From positions 62,001 through 126,000 of the forward strand of contig CAMNSA010000006.1 of the NCBI GenBank assembly GCA_946554335.1: a stretch of DNA of 64,000 nucleotides, given 5' to 3'. Origin of the DNA: an uncultured Neglectibacter sp. (GTDB taxonomy: Bacteria; Bacillota; Clostridia; Oscillospirales; Acutalibacteraceae). A program made the position numbers and the translations under genes. The notes beneath the pieces were generated by a model. That model ran no database searches and was not told the DNA's origin. It saw nothing but the letters and a program-made list of their open reading frames with translations. Positions 52,556 to 61,498 of the stretch are shown piece by piece (the stretch's first letter is position 1; each line of letters opens with the position of its first letter).

Positions 52556-53560
52556 ATGAATTCTTACTCCCTTTGGACAGGCTCTTATACGGACGGGAAG
52601 CCGGGGGAAGGCGTGCATTTTTTGCGGTTTGACGGAGATCGTCTGTGGGAAGAGCGGAGCTTCGGCCCCTTGACTGACCCTTCCTATGTGCAGCCGGTGG
52701 GAGATCGGGTGTTCGGGGTGGAGGAGCTGCCGGAAAAGGGCTCGATCATCGAACTTATTCCGGGCGCTTCCCAAATTCGCCGCCATCCCGTGCCCGGGTC
52801 GGGCTTTTGTCATATCACAGCCTGCGGGAAGAAACTATATGCTTCCGGCTATGCCGGAGGGTGCCTGACCGGGGTGGATATGGATTCCGGAGAGCTCTGC
52901 TGTTATCTGGAGCATTTCGGGAAGGGCTCCGACCCCGAGCGCCAGGAAAAGGCGCATATCCATTCGGCGCTTCCCACGCCGGATGGAAAGCGGCTCTTGG
53001 TGGCTGACCTGGGCCTTGACAAGCTTTTCCAGTATGAGATACAGGAAAGCGGCAAGCTGTCCCCCGATAAGCAGCAGTCCTCTGTCAAAACGGAGGATAG
53101 ACAGGGGCCGCGCCACTTTGTCTTTCATCCGGGCAGCAGCTGGCTTTATCTGGTGACGGAGCTGGATCTTTCTCTGCTGGTATACCGGTACGATCCAAAG
53201 CTTTCCCGCCTGGAATTCTTAGAGGAGCATTTTCTGGGAGGGAAGAGAGGCAGCTCTTTGGCGGCGGATGTTCATGTCAGCCCGGACGGCAGGTTCGTGT
53301 ACGCCTCTGTGCGGGGGATCGACCGGATCTTCTGGTTTTCCGTGGGAGAGGATGGAAGGCTGCGCAGAGAGGGAGACTGTTCCAGCGGCGGAGAGGAGCC
53401 GAGAAGCTTCGATTTAAGCCCCGACGGCCGCTTTTTAGCCGTTGCCAATCAACATTCCGGAGCGCTTGCCATGTTTGCGCGAAATGAGCGGACAGGAGCG
53501 CCGGAGGGCCCCGTTTTGCGGCGCTCTATTCCCGGCGTGTCCTGTGTCAAGTGGGCTTAG
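52556..53560 (+). CDS. Lactonase family seven-bladed beta-propeller protein
   Basis: 334 residues. Repeated blades of the 6-phosphogluconolactonase/Lactonase (PF10282) type: SYTDGKPGEGVHFLRF, HIHSALPTPDGKRLLVADLGLDKLF, GPRHFVFHPGSSWLYLVTEL, DVHVSPDGRFVYASVRG and FDLSPDGRFLAVANQHSG. Its start lies ten bases after mod, so it shares that transcript, though its role is metabolic. It may hydrolyse a sugar lactone; substrate unknown. A terminator follows. Confidence 0.88.
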   Translation: MNSYSLWTGSYTDGKPGEGVHFLRFDGDRLWEERSFGPLTDPSYVQPVGDRVFGVEELPEKGSIIELIPGASQIRRHPVPGSGFCHITACGKKLYASGYAGGCLTGVDMDSGELCCYLEHFGKGSDPERQEKAHIHSALPTPDGKRLLVADLGLDKLFQYEIQESGKLSPDKQQSSVKTEDRQGPRHFVFHPGSSWLYLVTELDLSLLVYRYDPKLSRLEFLEEHFLGGKRGSSLAADVHVSPDGRFVYASVRGIDRIFWFSVGEDGRLRREGDCSSGGEEPRSFDLSPDGRFLAVANQHSGALAMFARNERTGAPEGPVLRRSIPGVSCVKWA

Positions 53561-53604
53561 GTTTGAAAAATTCGGTAGAGACATGGAGATCCTTTTGCGA
53601 TTGG

Positions 53605-53637
53605 GAGAGAGCTTTTTGAGGGCTCTCTCTTTTTTTG
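53605..53637 (+). terminator. Terminator after the lactonase gene
   Basis: GAGAGAGC pairs with GCTCTCTC and runs into T residues. Confidence 0.85.
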
Positions 53638-53772
53638 TTTTCAACTGGGACAAGTAAAATAAATGATATTTGGAAAGTCACAATACTCATAACCTTTATT
53701 TGAGTTGTTTGTTACAATAAAACTGGAATTTGAGAACTTTTTCAGAATTATCTTTACAAGGGGAGAGAAGTA

Positions 53773-56106
53773 ATGGAGCAAAAAGTGGAAGTAACCTATA
53801 ATCCTCAGCTGGGATACCTGAAAACGGTGTTTGACCACAATTTCGATTTTCTCACGGAAATTCGGGATTATCAGGCGGGGGAGAGCTGCCTGGAACTTAC
53901 GGTAGGCACCTATCAGAAAAAGAAAGCCCGTGTGCGTATTGATTTTCTGACAGGGGAAGCCTTTCGCTTCCGGATGTATCCTCTGGAAAAAACCGGCCTC
54001 TGCGAGAACGCCGTATTTTCTCTGGAAGGAAATTACAAGGTCAGTGTGAAGGAATATGACGCCTATTTGGAGGCCGCTGCCGGACGGATGACGCTGCGCC
54101 TTAGGAAGCGTCCCTGGGAGCTTTCTGTCTTTTTGGACGGAAAACTTTTGACCCGTGAGAATGTGTGCGACTCCAATGTAGACAATATGTGCAAGTATCT
54201 TCCCATCGGCTTTGACTGTGACAGCGAGGGCAATGTGACCAAGGTCCGGGAGACCATGTACCTTTATTCCGATGAAAGCTTCTACGGGTTTGGAGAGAAG
54301 TTTACCGGCTTTGATAAGCGCGGACAGGTGATCCACTGCCGCCAGTGTGACGCTCTCTCTACTAATACAGAGAGATCCTACAAAACCTTCCCCTATTTTA
54401 TGAGCAGCCGGGGTTACTCCATCCTGCTCAATACCTATACGGACAATGTGTTCGATATGGGCGCGGGTTCCGGCGTGTCCTATGGGATGGAGGTTTCGGA
54501 CCAAATGCTGGACTATGTGATGTTCTGCAACCGGGACTATAAAGGACTTATCCGTGACTACACAGAGCTTACCGGACGCTCTCCCATGATCCCCAAATGG
54601 GCCTTTGGGCTTTGGATGTCCAAATGCAGCTACCGCACCCAGGAAGAGGTGGAAACAGTGGCTTCTACCCTGAGAGAGAAGGGGATCCCGGCTGACGTGA
54701 TCCATATTGACGGCTGGCAGAACATGAGCAATTCCGGGCTTTGGCAGTGGGATCTGGAGCGCTTTCCGGACCCAAAGGGCATGATTGAAAAGCTTCGTTC
54801 CATGCATTTCCATTTGAGCCTGTGGATGTGGCCGTATATCGCTGTGGGGACAGAGGGCTTTGAGTTTGCGAAGGAGAAGGGGTATCTGGTAAAGAATGAG
54901 AAGGGGGAGATCTCCACCTTCCACTCTGCCGCTACCAGCGATCACTATTTTGCAGCTTTTGATTTTACCAATCCCCATATGGTAGAGTGGTATCGCGGCC
55001 TGGTGCAAAATGTGGTAAAGGAGGGAGTCGGCGTCATTAAAACTGACTTTTCCGAGGCGGTTCCCCTGGACGCGGTCTATTACGACGGCTCCAATGGACT
55101 TCAGGGACACAACAAGCTGCCCCTGCTCTATGCCAAAACTATCTATGAGGCGTGCCGCGATGTGAAGCTCCCCAATGGAGAGAGACCTATGCTCTGGGGG
55201 CGCAGCGGCTATGCCGGAAGTCAGAACTATCCCGGAAACTGGGCGGGAGACTCCTCTACCCATGAGAACAACCTGGCCTGTATCTTGCGCGGCGGCCTTT
55301 CCATCGGTCTTTCCGCCGTGCCCTTCTGGGGGCATGATATCGGAGGCTTTTACAATACGGACAGCGACGGCTATGAGTGCCCGCCTACGGAGAACCAGTA
55401 CATCCGCAGCGCGCAGTTCGGTCTTTTGAGTCCCTTGAGCCGCTGTCACGGAAAGACCCCGAGAGAGCCATGGAATTTCTCTCAAAAAGCGCAGGAGGTT
55501 TTCCTCTCTTACGACAAGCTGCGCTATCGCCTGGCCCCCTATTTGTATTCCACTGCTTGGGAGGCGCACAATACCGGAATCCCCATGCTCAGAGCGCTCC
55601 TTTTGGAGTATCCCTATGACCGCGCCGCGAGAGAGATCGGAATGCAGTATATGCTGGGTAACTCCCTGCTGGTGGCGCCTGTATTCGACCAGGACGACTT
55701 TGCGCTGTATCTGCCCAAAGGAAGTTGGGTCTGCCTGCACACAGGGGAGAGAGTTTCCGGCGGAGGCTGGATCGCCCCTGCGATCACGCAGGAGGATATC
55801 CCGGTTTATCTTCGGGAGAATTCGGCTGTGATTTTCCAGAAAGAGGTCTTGTTCCTGGAGGAAAAGAGCTTTACCGGCCTCACCCTTCGCTTGAACCTGA
55901 CAGGCAGTCTCTCTCAAAGCTTTTACGACGACGGTGTGGAATATGGGGTAAAGGCCAGACGCACCGGCTCCACCGTGGAGATCGAGACAGATCTTCCGTT
56001 GGAGAAAATTGAGGCGTACGTTCCCGAAGCGGTTTCCGCGATCTATGTCAACGGGAAGGCTTGGACGCTTCACTGCGAGGGTAATGTCTATACGGCAGAT
56101 GTTTGA
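53773..56106 (+). CDS. GH31 glycosidase of the YicI (alpha-xylosidase) type
   Basis: 777 residues. N-terminal beta-sandwich (about 1-240), TIM barrel with nucleophile D425 in VIKTDFSEAVP and acid/base D493 in NWAGDSST, and RGGLSIGLSAVPFWGHDIGGF. The KTDF nucleophile motif is that of YicI-like alpha-xylosidases rather than WxDMNE alpha-glucosidases. No signal peptide. It likely cuts alpha-xylosides or alpha-glucosides imported by the downstream ABC transporter. GGGGAGAG precedes the ATG. A terminator (56149) separates it from the binding-protein gene. Confidence 0.92.
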   Translation: MEQKVEVTYNPQLGYLKTVFDHNFDFLTEIRDYQAGESCLELTVGTYQKKKARVRIDFLTGEAFRFRMYPLEKTGLCENAVFSLEGNYKVSVKEYDAYLEAAAGRMTLRLRKRPWELSVFLDGKLLTRENVCDSNVDNMCKYLPIGFDCDSEGNVTKVRETMYLYSDESFYGFGEKFTGFDKRGQVIHCRQCDALSTNTERSYKTFPYFMSSRGYSILLNTYTDNVFDMGAGSGVSYGMEVSDQMLDYVMFCNRDYKGLIRDYTELTGRSPMIPKWAFGLWMSKCSYRTQEEVETVASTLREKGIPADVIHIDGWQNMSNSGLWQWDLERFPDPKGMIEKLRSMHFHLSLWMWPYIAVGTEGFEFAKEKGYLVKNEKGEISTFHSAATSDHYFAAFDFTNPHMVEWYRGLVQNVVKEGVGVIKTDFSEAVPLDAVYYDGSNGLQGHNKLPLLYAKTIYEACRDVKLPNGERPMLWGRSGYAGSQNYPGNWAGDSSTHENNLACILRGGLSIGLSAVPFWGHDIGGFYNTDSDGYECPPTENQYIRSAQFGLLSPLSRCHGKTPREPWNFSQKAQEVFLSYDKLRYRLAPYLYSTAWEAHNTGIPMLRALLLEYPYDRAAREIGMQYMLGNSLLVAPVFDQDDFALYLPKGSWVCLHTGERVSGGGWIAPAITQEDIPVYLRENSAVIFQKEVLFLEEKSFTGLTLRLNLTGSLSQSFYDDGVEYGVKARRTGSTVEIETDLPLEKIEAYVPEAVSAIYVNGKAWTLHCEGNVYTADV

Positions 56107-56148
56107 TCCATTTGTAAAAGCGGAAGAAAAAAGTCATTTTTTGAAAGG

Positions 56149-56178
56149 AGCAGGGAGAGGAATTCTCCCTGCTTTCTT
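56149..56178 (+). terminator. Terminator after the GH31 gene
   Basis: Perfect 10-bp stem AGCAGGGAGA / TCTCCCTGCT followed by TTCTT. Confidence 0.75.
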
Positions 56179-56295
56179 GTGAAAACCATGAACGAACCGG
56201 GAGATAGAGAACGATTTTCTGGACACCATGCCAAAAAAGTAAAATCTGGCATATCCTACAGGTCAAAAAACTTATAGCAAAGGCGTTATGCAGGT

Positions 56296-56304
56296 TGCTA
56301 TAAT
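56296..56304 (+). promoter_or_regulatory. Extended -10 promoter of the ABC operon
   Basis: TGCTATAAT, 86 bases before the lipoprotein ATG. A second TATAAT (56346-56351) also lies in the leader. The 283-base gap between GH31 and the binding protein holds no ORF with an SD. Confidence 0.5.
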
Positions 56305-56389
56305 GGCCCCAGATCAGTTGAAATAAATTGTAGAATTACATTTTCTATAATTGTTTCGACTAATTTTTAGAAAGAAGGGACGAAAACAA

Positions 56390-57721
56390 ATGAAAAAGAG
56401 AATCCTTTGTGCTGTTCTTGCAGCTGCAATGGCCGCCTCTGTGCTGGCCGGATGCGGCGGAGACACGAAGCCGAGCAGCTCTGCTCCCAAGGAGGATAAG
56501 CCCGCTTCCTCTCCCGCAAGCCAAAGCACGCCTGAGTCCACTCCCGCAAGTACCGGAGAGGCAGTGGAGATCGAGTTCGTACAGCAGAAGAGAGAAGCGG
56601 TTGACTCCTTCCAGGCCGTGATCGATCTGTTCCAGGAGAAGAACCCCAACATCACCGTCAAGCAGAGCGTTATGCCTGACGCCGCCACCGTGCTGATGAC
56701 CCGTGCGTCCACCAATGAGATGCCCGATGTGTTGATGCACTGGCCTACCGATTCTCAGTACATCCAGTTTGCTCAGCAGGGCCGTCTGCGTCCTCTGGAC
56801 GATGTGTGCATGGATAACGTGCTGGAGCAGTATATTGATGTTTTAAAGTCTGCTGACGGCCACAATTACTGCCTGCCCTTCTCCTGCAACTTCATGGGCG
56901 TTTTCTATGACACGGAGAAGTTTGCAGCCGCCAAGTACGAGGTGCCCAAGACCTGGGATGAGCTGATTACCATTGCTAAGGATATCAAGTCCAAGGGCGA
57001 GGTCGCTTTCATGTTCCCGGACAAGGACGCCTGGACGATTTCCCAGCTGTGGAGCAATATTGAGGGCAAGAACCGCCCCGATAATGCGCAGTATTATGCG
57101 GACCTGCGCAGCGGCGCCACCACCTTCCAGGACGATGAACTTGCAAATGACGCTTGGAAAAAGATTCTGGAACTGCACGAGTACAGCCAGGGCGATACCC
57201 TTTCTCTGGGCTATGACCAGTGCATCAGCGATTTTGCTACCGGAACCGGATACATGTTCATCCAGGGCATCTGGGCTTCTGCCTCTATTGAGGCGGCCAA
57301 TCCCGACAAGAAGTTCAATATGTTCCCCATGCCCAACGACAGCGGCGACATCAAGCAGCCCATCGGTCTTGACACCGGTATCTGCGCCGGCGCCGACAGT
57401 TCTCCCGAGAAGGCCGCTGCCGCGGACCTCTTCCTGAAATTCATGTCCACCACCGAAGCTGCTCAGCTTTATTCTGACCTGGATCACTCTCCCTCCTGCA
57501 TTAAGGGTGTAAATGCTGTGATTCCCCAGGGACAGGGCATTGTTGACATTCTGGCGGAAAAAGGTGTTCTGAGCGTTGCTTCTCTGCCTGCGGGATTTGA
57601 GGAGACCAAGCGTTCCAAGATCCAGAATGTGATCCTGAACGGCGATATCACCGGCTATCTCACCGAGATGACCAGCGATTATCTGGCTGCCTGTCAGGCT
57701 GAGGATGAGCAGACTTCCTGA
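56390..57721 (+). CDS. Sugar ABC transporter substrate-binding lipoprotein
   Basis: 443 residues from ATG 56390. The signal peptide ends in a lipobox, SVLAGC (Cys at about 22), followed by a Ser/Pro/Lys/Thr-rich linker. The fold is the extracellular solute-binding protein family 1 (MalE/UgpB-like) with VMPDAATVLMTRASTNEMPDVL and WDELITIAKDIK. It binds an oligosaccharide outside the membrane. A 12-bp hairpin separates it from the permease genes. Confidence 0.93.
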   Translation: MKKRILCAVLAAAMAASVLAGCGGDTKPSSSAPKEDKPASSPASQSTPESTPASTGEAVEIEFVQQKREAVDSFQAVIDLFQEKNPNITVKQSVMPDAATVLMTRASTNEMPDVLMHWPTDSQYIQFAQQGRLRPLDDVCMDNVLEQYIDVLKSADGHNYCLPFSCNFMGVFYDTEKFAAAKYEVPKTWDELITIAKDIKSKGEVAFMFPDKDAWTISQLWSNIEGKNRPDNAQYYADLRSGATTFQDDELANDAWKKILELHEYSQGDTLSLGYDQCISDFATGTGYMFIQGIWASASIEAANPDKKFNMFPMPNDSGDIKQPIGLDTGICAGADSSPEKAAAADLFLKFMSTTEAAQLYSDLDHSPSCIKGVNAVIPQGQGIVDILAEKGVLSVASLPAGFEETKRSKIQNVILNGDITGYLTEMTSDYLAACQAEDEQTS

Positions 57722-57764
57722 GGAAATTCGTAAAGGATCTGTTTTGCTTAATTAGTTCCGATTT

Positions 57765-57796
57765 GATAAGACCCGGAGTTCCTTCCGGGTCTTATC
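57765..57796 (+). terminator. 12-bp inverted repeat between binding protein and permeases
   Basis: GATAAGACCCGG pairs exactly with CCGGGTCTTATC over an 8-base loop. The T tract is weak, so it is likely to protect the lipoprotein mRNA and lower permease expression. Confidence 0.7.
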
Positions 57797-57823
57797 AATA
57801 GGGGAAAACAGGAGGTGCACGAT

Positions 57824-58738
57824 ATGTCAAAACCTTCCGCGCGGGCCGTGGCCTCTTCCACAAACGGCATGAAGCGCAGAAACCGGGTCATGGTGCTGTT
57901 TACGCTCCCTGTGGTGCTTCTTTTTTCCACATTTTTCACTGTTCCTGTGATCCTGGGCGTCTATTACAGCATGACCAACTGGACCGGCATTGCAAAAGAC
58001 TATAAGTTTATCGGGCTTAGGAATTACGGCAATGTTTTAACGGATAAGCGATTTTGGAACGCCATCTTTTTCAATTTCAAGTACACCATATGCCTGGTGA
58101 TCGGTGTTTTGGTGCTCTCCCTCTTGATTGCCCTGGCAATCAACCAGCTGGGGAAATCCAGCACAGTATTCCGCACCATTTATTTTATTCCTGCGGTGCT
58201 GAGCCTGGTGACGGTAGGCCTGATCTGGAACGAATTGTTCCTGCGCGCTTTCCCGCCTATCGGCAAGGCCCTGAACATCGGATTTTTAAGTACCAGCCTT
58301 TTGGGAAATCCCGCTACCGCAATGTTCGGAATTTTGATCGTGAATCTATGGCAAGGATGTGCAACGCCCACGGTGCTGTTTATCGCAGGGCTGCAAAGCG
58401 TCCCCAAGGACCTGTATGAGGCCGCTACCATCGACGGCGCCAATGCCTGGCAAAAGTTTAAGAACATTACGGTTCCGTTCCTGCTTCCCATTGTCACCAT
58501 GCTGGTGATTACCACCACCAAGGGCGGTCTTACGATTTTTGACTATATTCAGTCGATGACGGCCGGCGGCCCCGCGCAAGCGACAGAAGCAATCGGTATT
58601 CTGATCTATCGCCATGCGATGAGTGAGGGAAAATTTGCGCAGTCTGTTGCGGAATCCATGTGCCTCTTTGTGATCGTGGCGATCGTTTCCTTTGCCACCA
58701 TCAAATTATCAAGTAAGAAACAGGTAGGTGATGACTGA
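57824..58738 (+). CDS. Sugar ABC transporter permease 1
   Basis: 304 residues from the ATG with AGGAGG eight bases upstream. Six membrane segments, with the EAA loop DLYEAATIDGANAWQKFKNITVPFL (binds the ATPase). MalF-type permease. It overlaps the second permease by one base (TGATG). Confidence 0.94.
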   Translation: MSKPSARAVASSTNGMKRRNRVMVLFTLPVVLLFSTFFTVPVILGVYYSMTNWTGIAKDYKFIGLRNYGNVLTDKRFWNAIFFNFKYTICLVIGVLVLSLLIALAINQLGKSSTVFRTIYFIPAVLSLVTVGLIWNELFLRAFPPIGKALNIGFLSTSLLGNPATAMFGILIVNLWQGCATPTVLFIAGLQSVPKDLYEAATIDGANAWQKFKNITVPFLLPIVTMLVITTTKGGLTIFDYIQSMTAGGPAQATEAIGILIYRHAMSEGKFAQSVAESMCLFVIVAIVSFATIKLSSKKQVGDD

Positions 58739-59577
58739 TGAGACTTTCTGTAGGCGGTAAAATTTTAAAAGTTGTTTCCTACGCGTTTTTAATTCTTGGG
58801 GCGCTGATTATTTTATTCCCCTTCTTTGTCACGATCATCACTTCCCTGAAGACCCAGCAGGAATCGGCAGAGAGCTTCTTTGCGCTTCCCTCCAGCTTTT
58901 ACCTGGAGAATTTTAAAAGTGTGTTCCAGAAGGCAGGCTATTTTACCTATTTCAGAAACTCTGCCCTGATCACGATCACCTCTGTTGTTTTGATTTTTCT
59001 CTTGGACCCCATGTGTGCTTACGGAATTTCCAGGAATCTGCATAAGCCCTATTTTAAGATCATCCATTATTACCTGCTTTGCGGCATTTTCGTACCGTTT
59101 CAGGTGGTCATGATCCCTCTGGTAAAGTATTTGGGCACTTTGCATCTGACAAGCCAGTTAGGACTTATCATCATGCATGTGACCTTCGCTTCCTCTCAGG
59201 CAATCTTCCTTCTGGTAAATTATATCCGTTCTGTTCCGCCGGATCTGGAAGAGGCGGCTTCCATCGACGGGTGTACCACCTTCGGAGCCTATTGGCGTGT
59301 GGTGATCCCCCTTGTGAAGCCCATGACGATGACCATTATGGTGCTCAATGCCCTGTGGGTTTGGAACGATTTCCAGATGCCCTTGATCATCCTTAATAAG
59401 TCTGCTGAAACCTGGACGCTGCCCTTGTTCCAGTATAACTTCAAATCGCAGTATACCTATGATTACAACATGGCCTTCGCTTCTTACCTGGTGGCGATGG
59501 TGCCGGTTCTGATCGTTTATGTCTGCGCTCAGAAGTATATTGTGGCCGGCTTGACTCAAGGCGCAGTTAAAACATAA
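58738..59577 (+). CDS. Sugar ABC transporter permease 2
   Basis: 279 residues. Six membrane segments and the EAA loop DLEEAASIDGCTTFGAYWRVVIPLVKP. MalG-type permease, pairs with permease 1. There is no ATPase gene nearby; clostridia often use a shared MsmX/UgpC-type ATPase for such transporters (inference). Confidence 0.95.
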   Translation: MRLSVGGKILKVVSYAFLILGALIILFPFFVTIITSLKTQQESAESFFALPSSFYLENFKSVFQKAGYFTYFRNSALITITSVVLIFLLDPMCAYGISRNLHKPYFKIIHYYLLCGIFVPFQVVMIPLVKYLGTLHLTSQLGLIIMHVTFASSQAIFLLVNYIRSVPPDLEEAASIDGCTTFGAYWRVVIPLVKPMTMTIMVLNALWVWNDFQMPLIILNKSAETWTLPLFQYNFKSQYTYDYNMAFASYLVAMVPVLIVYVCAQKYIVAGLTQGAVKT

Positions 59578-59607
59578 TTTAATAAAAGCTTTTATAAAAA
59601 GCATTTT

Positions 59608-59650
59608 AAAAATTCCCTTTTCATGCTATTATAATGAAAAGGGAATTTTT
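59608..59650 (+). terminator. 17-bp perfect terminator of the ABC operon
   Basis: AAAAATTCCCTTTTCAT pairs with its exact complement over a 9-base loop and ends in TTTTT. Its loop and right arm contain TATAAT (59630-59635), a possible -10 for the kinase gene that follows. Confidence 0.9.
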
Positions 59651-59665
59651 AGTGGATGTGGTAAA

Positions 59666-61498
59666 ATGAAGCGTTTCTTTCAAAGATTGTCCCTGGGAAA
59701 CAGAATACTTCTCGGATACTTTCTTTTGCTGATTATGTTTTTATGCCCAACTATTCTTTTCTATTTAAAAAGCGTTGATACGACCATCCGGTTCCAGGCA
59801 GCATCCATGGAGCAGCTCAACCGGCAGCTGAGCCTGAATATTGATGTGCTTTTGGAGCCTTTGGACCGTGTAAACATGATCCAATATTCTGACGGTACCT
59901 TGCGGAATATTCTCCTTACCAACGGGTCCAAGAAAGACAGTACACGGCGATTTCAGGACGACCTCTATATGCGAAACGCCTTAAACCACGCCTTCCGTTC
60001 CAGCTCTATGATCCTGCGGGGACAGGTGATCAATAAGTACGGGGACTCTTACTCCAACCTTACCTGGGATTCTGATGTGTATCCTGGCTACAGCGAGATC
60101 CTTGCTTTGTCGGGAGACCCTTACGCCACTTTTTATACCGGGGTCCATGAAACCTCGATCCAGCTGGCCAAGTATCGCATCATCACCATGTTTCAGGGGC
60201 TTTACTATTATAACGGCTATCTTGGGATGATCATTGTAGATTTGAACTATGATACTTTTTTAGACCGCTTTAATAAGGCCTATACGGGAGACTCACTGAG
60301 CTCTCTCTGTGTTCTCAGTGAATCGGAAACGATCTACCGTTCACCCGGGGCTTCCTTGTCTGAAGAGCTGGAAAATGAGGAAACTCATTCTTTCTTGTGG
60401 GAAAGCGCTCGCTCAATCCATGAATCGAAAGAAGAAAATAGGATCGTGGAGATCGGCGGAAAAAAGTATCTGATCTGCGTTTCTGAAAATCAGAAAACGG
60501 GCTGGATGCTTTTGCAGTATGTGCCGATGAGCGTGTTGAATGAAGCCGGGTTTAACGGGATCAAAAACCTATTGGCCATCGCCTTTATCGTGTTGATTTT
60601 GGCATCGGTTATCAGTGTGTTTTTGTCCCGGCAGCTGATCCGGCCGTTAAACCGCATTTTGGCCGACATGAAGTTTTCCAGCAGCGGCCATTTGCGCCTG
60701 ATGGAGATCCCTGAACACATGAAGCGCAATGAGATCGGGATGCTGATCTCCAATTACAACGCTATGGCAAAGCAGATCAATGCAGATATTGACGCGACAT
60801 ATCTTTATGAGCTCAACAACAAGCAGATGCAGCTGAAGATGCTGCGTTACCAGATCAATCCCCATTTTATGTATAACACGCTGAATACCATCAGCGCACT
60901 GGCGGAGATTCGGGGAGAGGAGGATATTGTCCTCACCACCCAGAGCCTTTCCAAGATCCTTCACTACAATGTGAAGGGGGAGGATGTGGTGAACATACAG
61001 GATGAGTTAGAGTATGTGAGAAGTTATCTGCAGATCCAGGATATTCGGTTCCCAGGGAGGTTTTTTACCTCCATCGAGGTAGAGGAAAAGGTAAAAAATT
61101 GCGCGATGCTGAAATTCCTGATTCAGCCGATCCTGGAAAACTCCATCTCTCACGGTCTACGGGATAGGAGGGTAGACGCCAGAATTGAGATCAAGGCGAG
61201 GACTCTCTCCGATACGCTTTTGATCACGGTCTATGATAACGGCAGCGGAATGCCCCGAGAGGAGTGGGAGAAATGGAATCAGAAGTTTGCCCGGTCGCCT
61301 CTGGGAAAGCTTTCTGAAGACTCCGGGGAAGACGGGATCGGTCTTTTGAATGTCAATATGAGGATCAAGAATTTTTACGGCCCGGAATATGGGTTGGAAA
61401 TTTACAGTGAAGAGGGAGAATATACGAAAGTTACCCTGCGCCTGAAAGCAATGCAGGATACCAAGGCGAGATTGAGCGATAAGGGGGGAAAACCTTGA
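59666..61498 (+). CDS. YesM-type sensor histidine kinase
   Basis: 610 residues. Two membrane helices (about 14-34 and 300-320) flank a Cache-like outer domain; HAMP segment SRQLIRPLNRIL; His kinase motif with H400 in YQINPHFMYNTLNTISAL; C-terminal ATPase with DNGSGMP and DGIGLLNVNMRIKNFYG. YesM-type kinases sense extracellular sugars. Its stop overlaps the regulator start (TTGA). It most likely controls the adjacent ABC/GH31 genes. Confidence 0.95.
   Translation: MKRFFQRLSLGNRILLGYFLLLIMFLCPTILFYLKSVDTTIRFQAASMEQLNRQLSLNIDVLLEPLDRVNMIQYSDGTLRNILLTNGSKKDSTRRFQDDLYMRNALNHAFRSSSMILRGQVINKYGDSYSNLTWDSDVYPGYSEILALSGDPYATFYTGVHETSIQLAKYRIITMFQGLYYYNGYLGMIIVDLNYDTFLDRFNKAYTGDSLSSLCVLSESETIYRSPGASLSEELENEETHSFLWESARSIHESKEENRIVEIGGKKYLICVSENQKTGWMLLQYVPMSVLNEAGFNGIKNLLAIAFIVLILASVISVFLSRQLIRPLNRILADMKFSSSGHLRLMEIPEHMKRNEIGMLISNYNAMAKQINADIDATYLYELNNKQMQLKMLRYQINPHFMYNTLNTISALAEIRGEEDIVLTTQSLSKILHYNVKGEDVVNIQDELEYVRSYLQIQDIRFPGRFFTSIEVEEKVKNCAMLKFLIQPILENSISHGLRDRRVDARIEIKARTLSDTLLITVYDNGSGMPREEWEKWNQKFARSPLGKLSEDSGEDGIGLLNVNMRIKNFYGPEYGLEIYSEEGEYTKVTLRLKAMQDTKARLSDKGGKP

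Noticed and set aside
53641-56073. 810-aa frame on the minus strand across the GH31 gene
   Set aside because: Antisense to an intact gene with catalytic residues; composition rich in His, Arg and Gln typical of shadow frames.
53773-56106. Sulfoquinovosidase linked to the FucI-PfkB-aldolase operon
   Set aside because: The sulfonate-binding QQRWY-type motif is not seen and the gene belongs to the ABC/YesMN locus 23 kb away.
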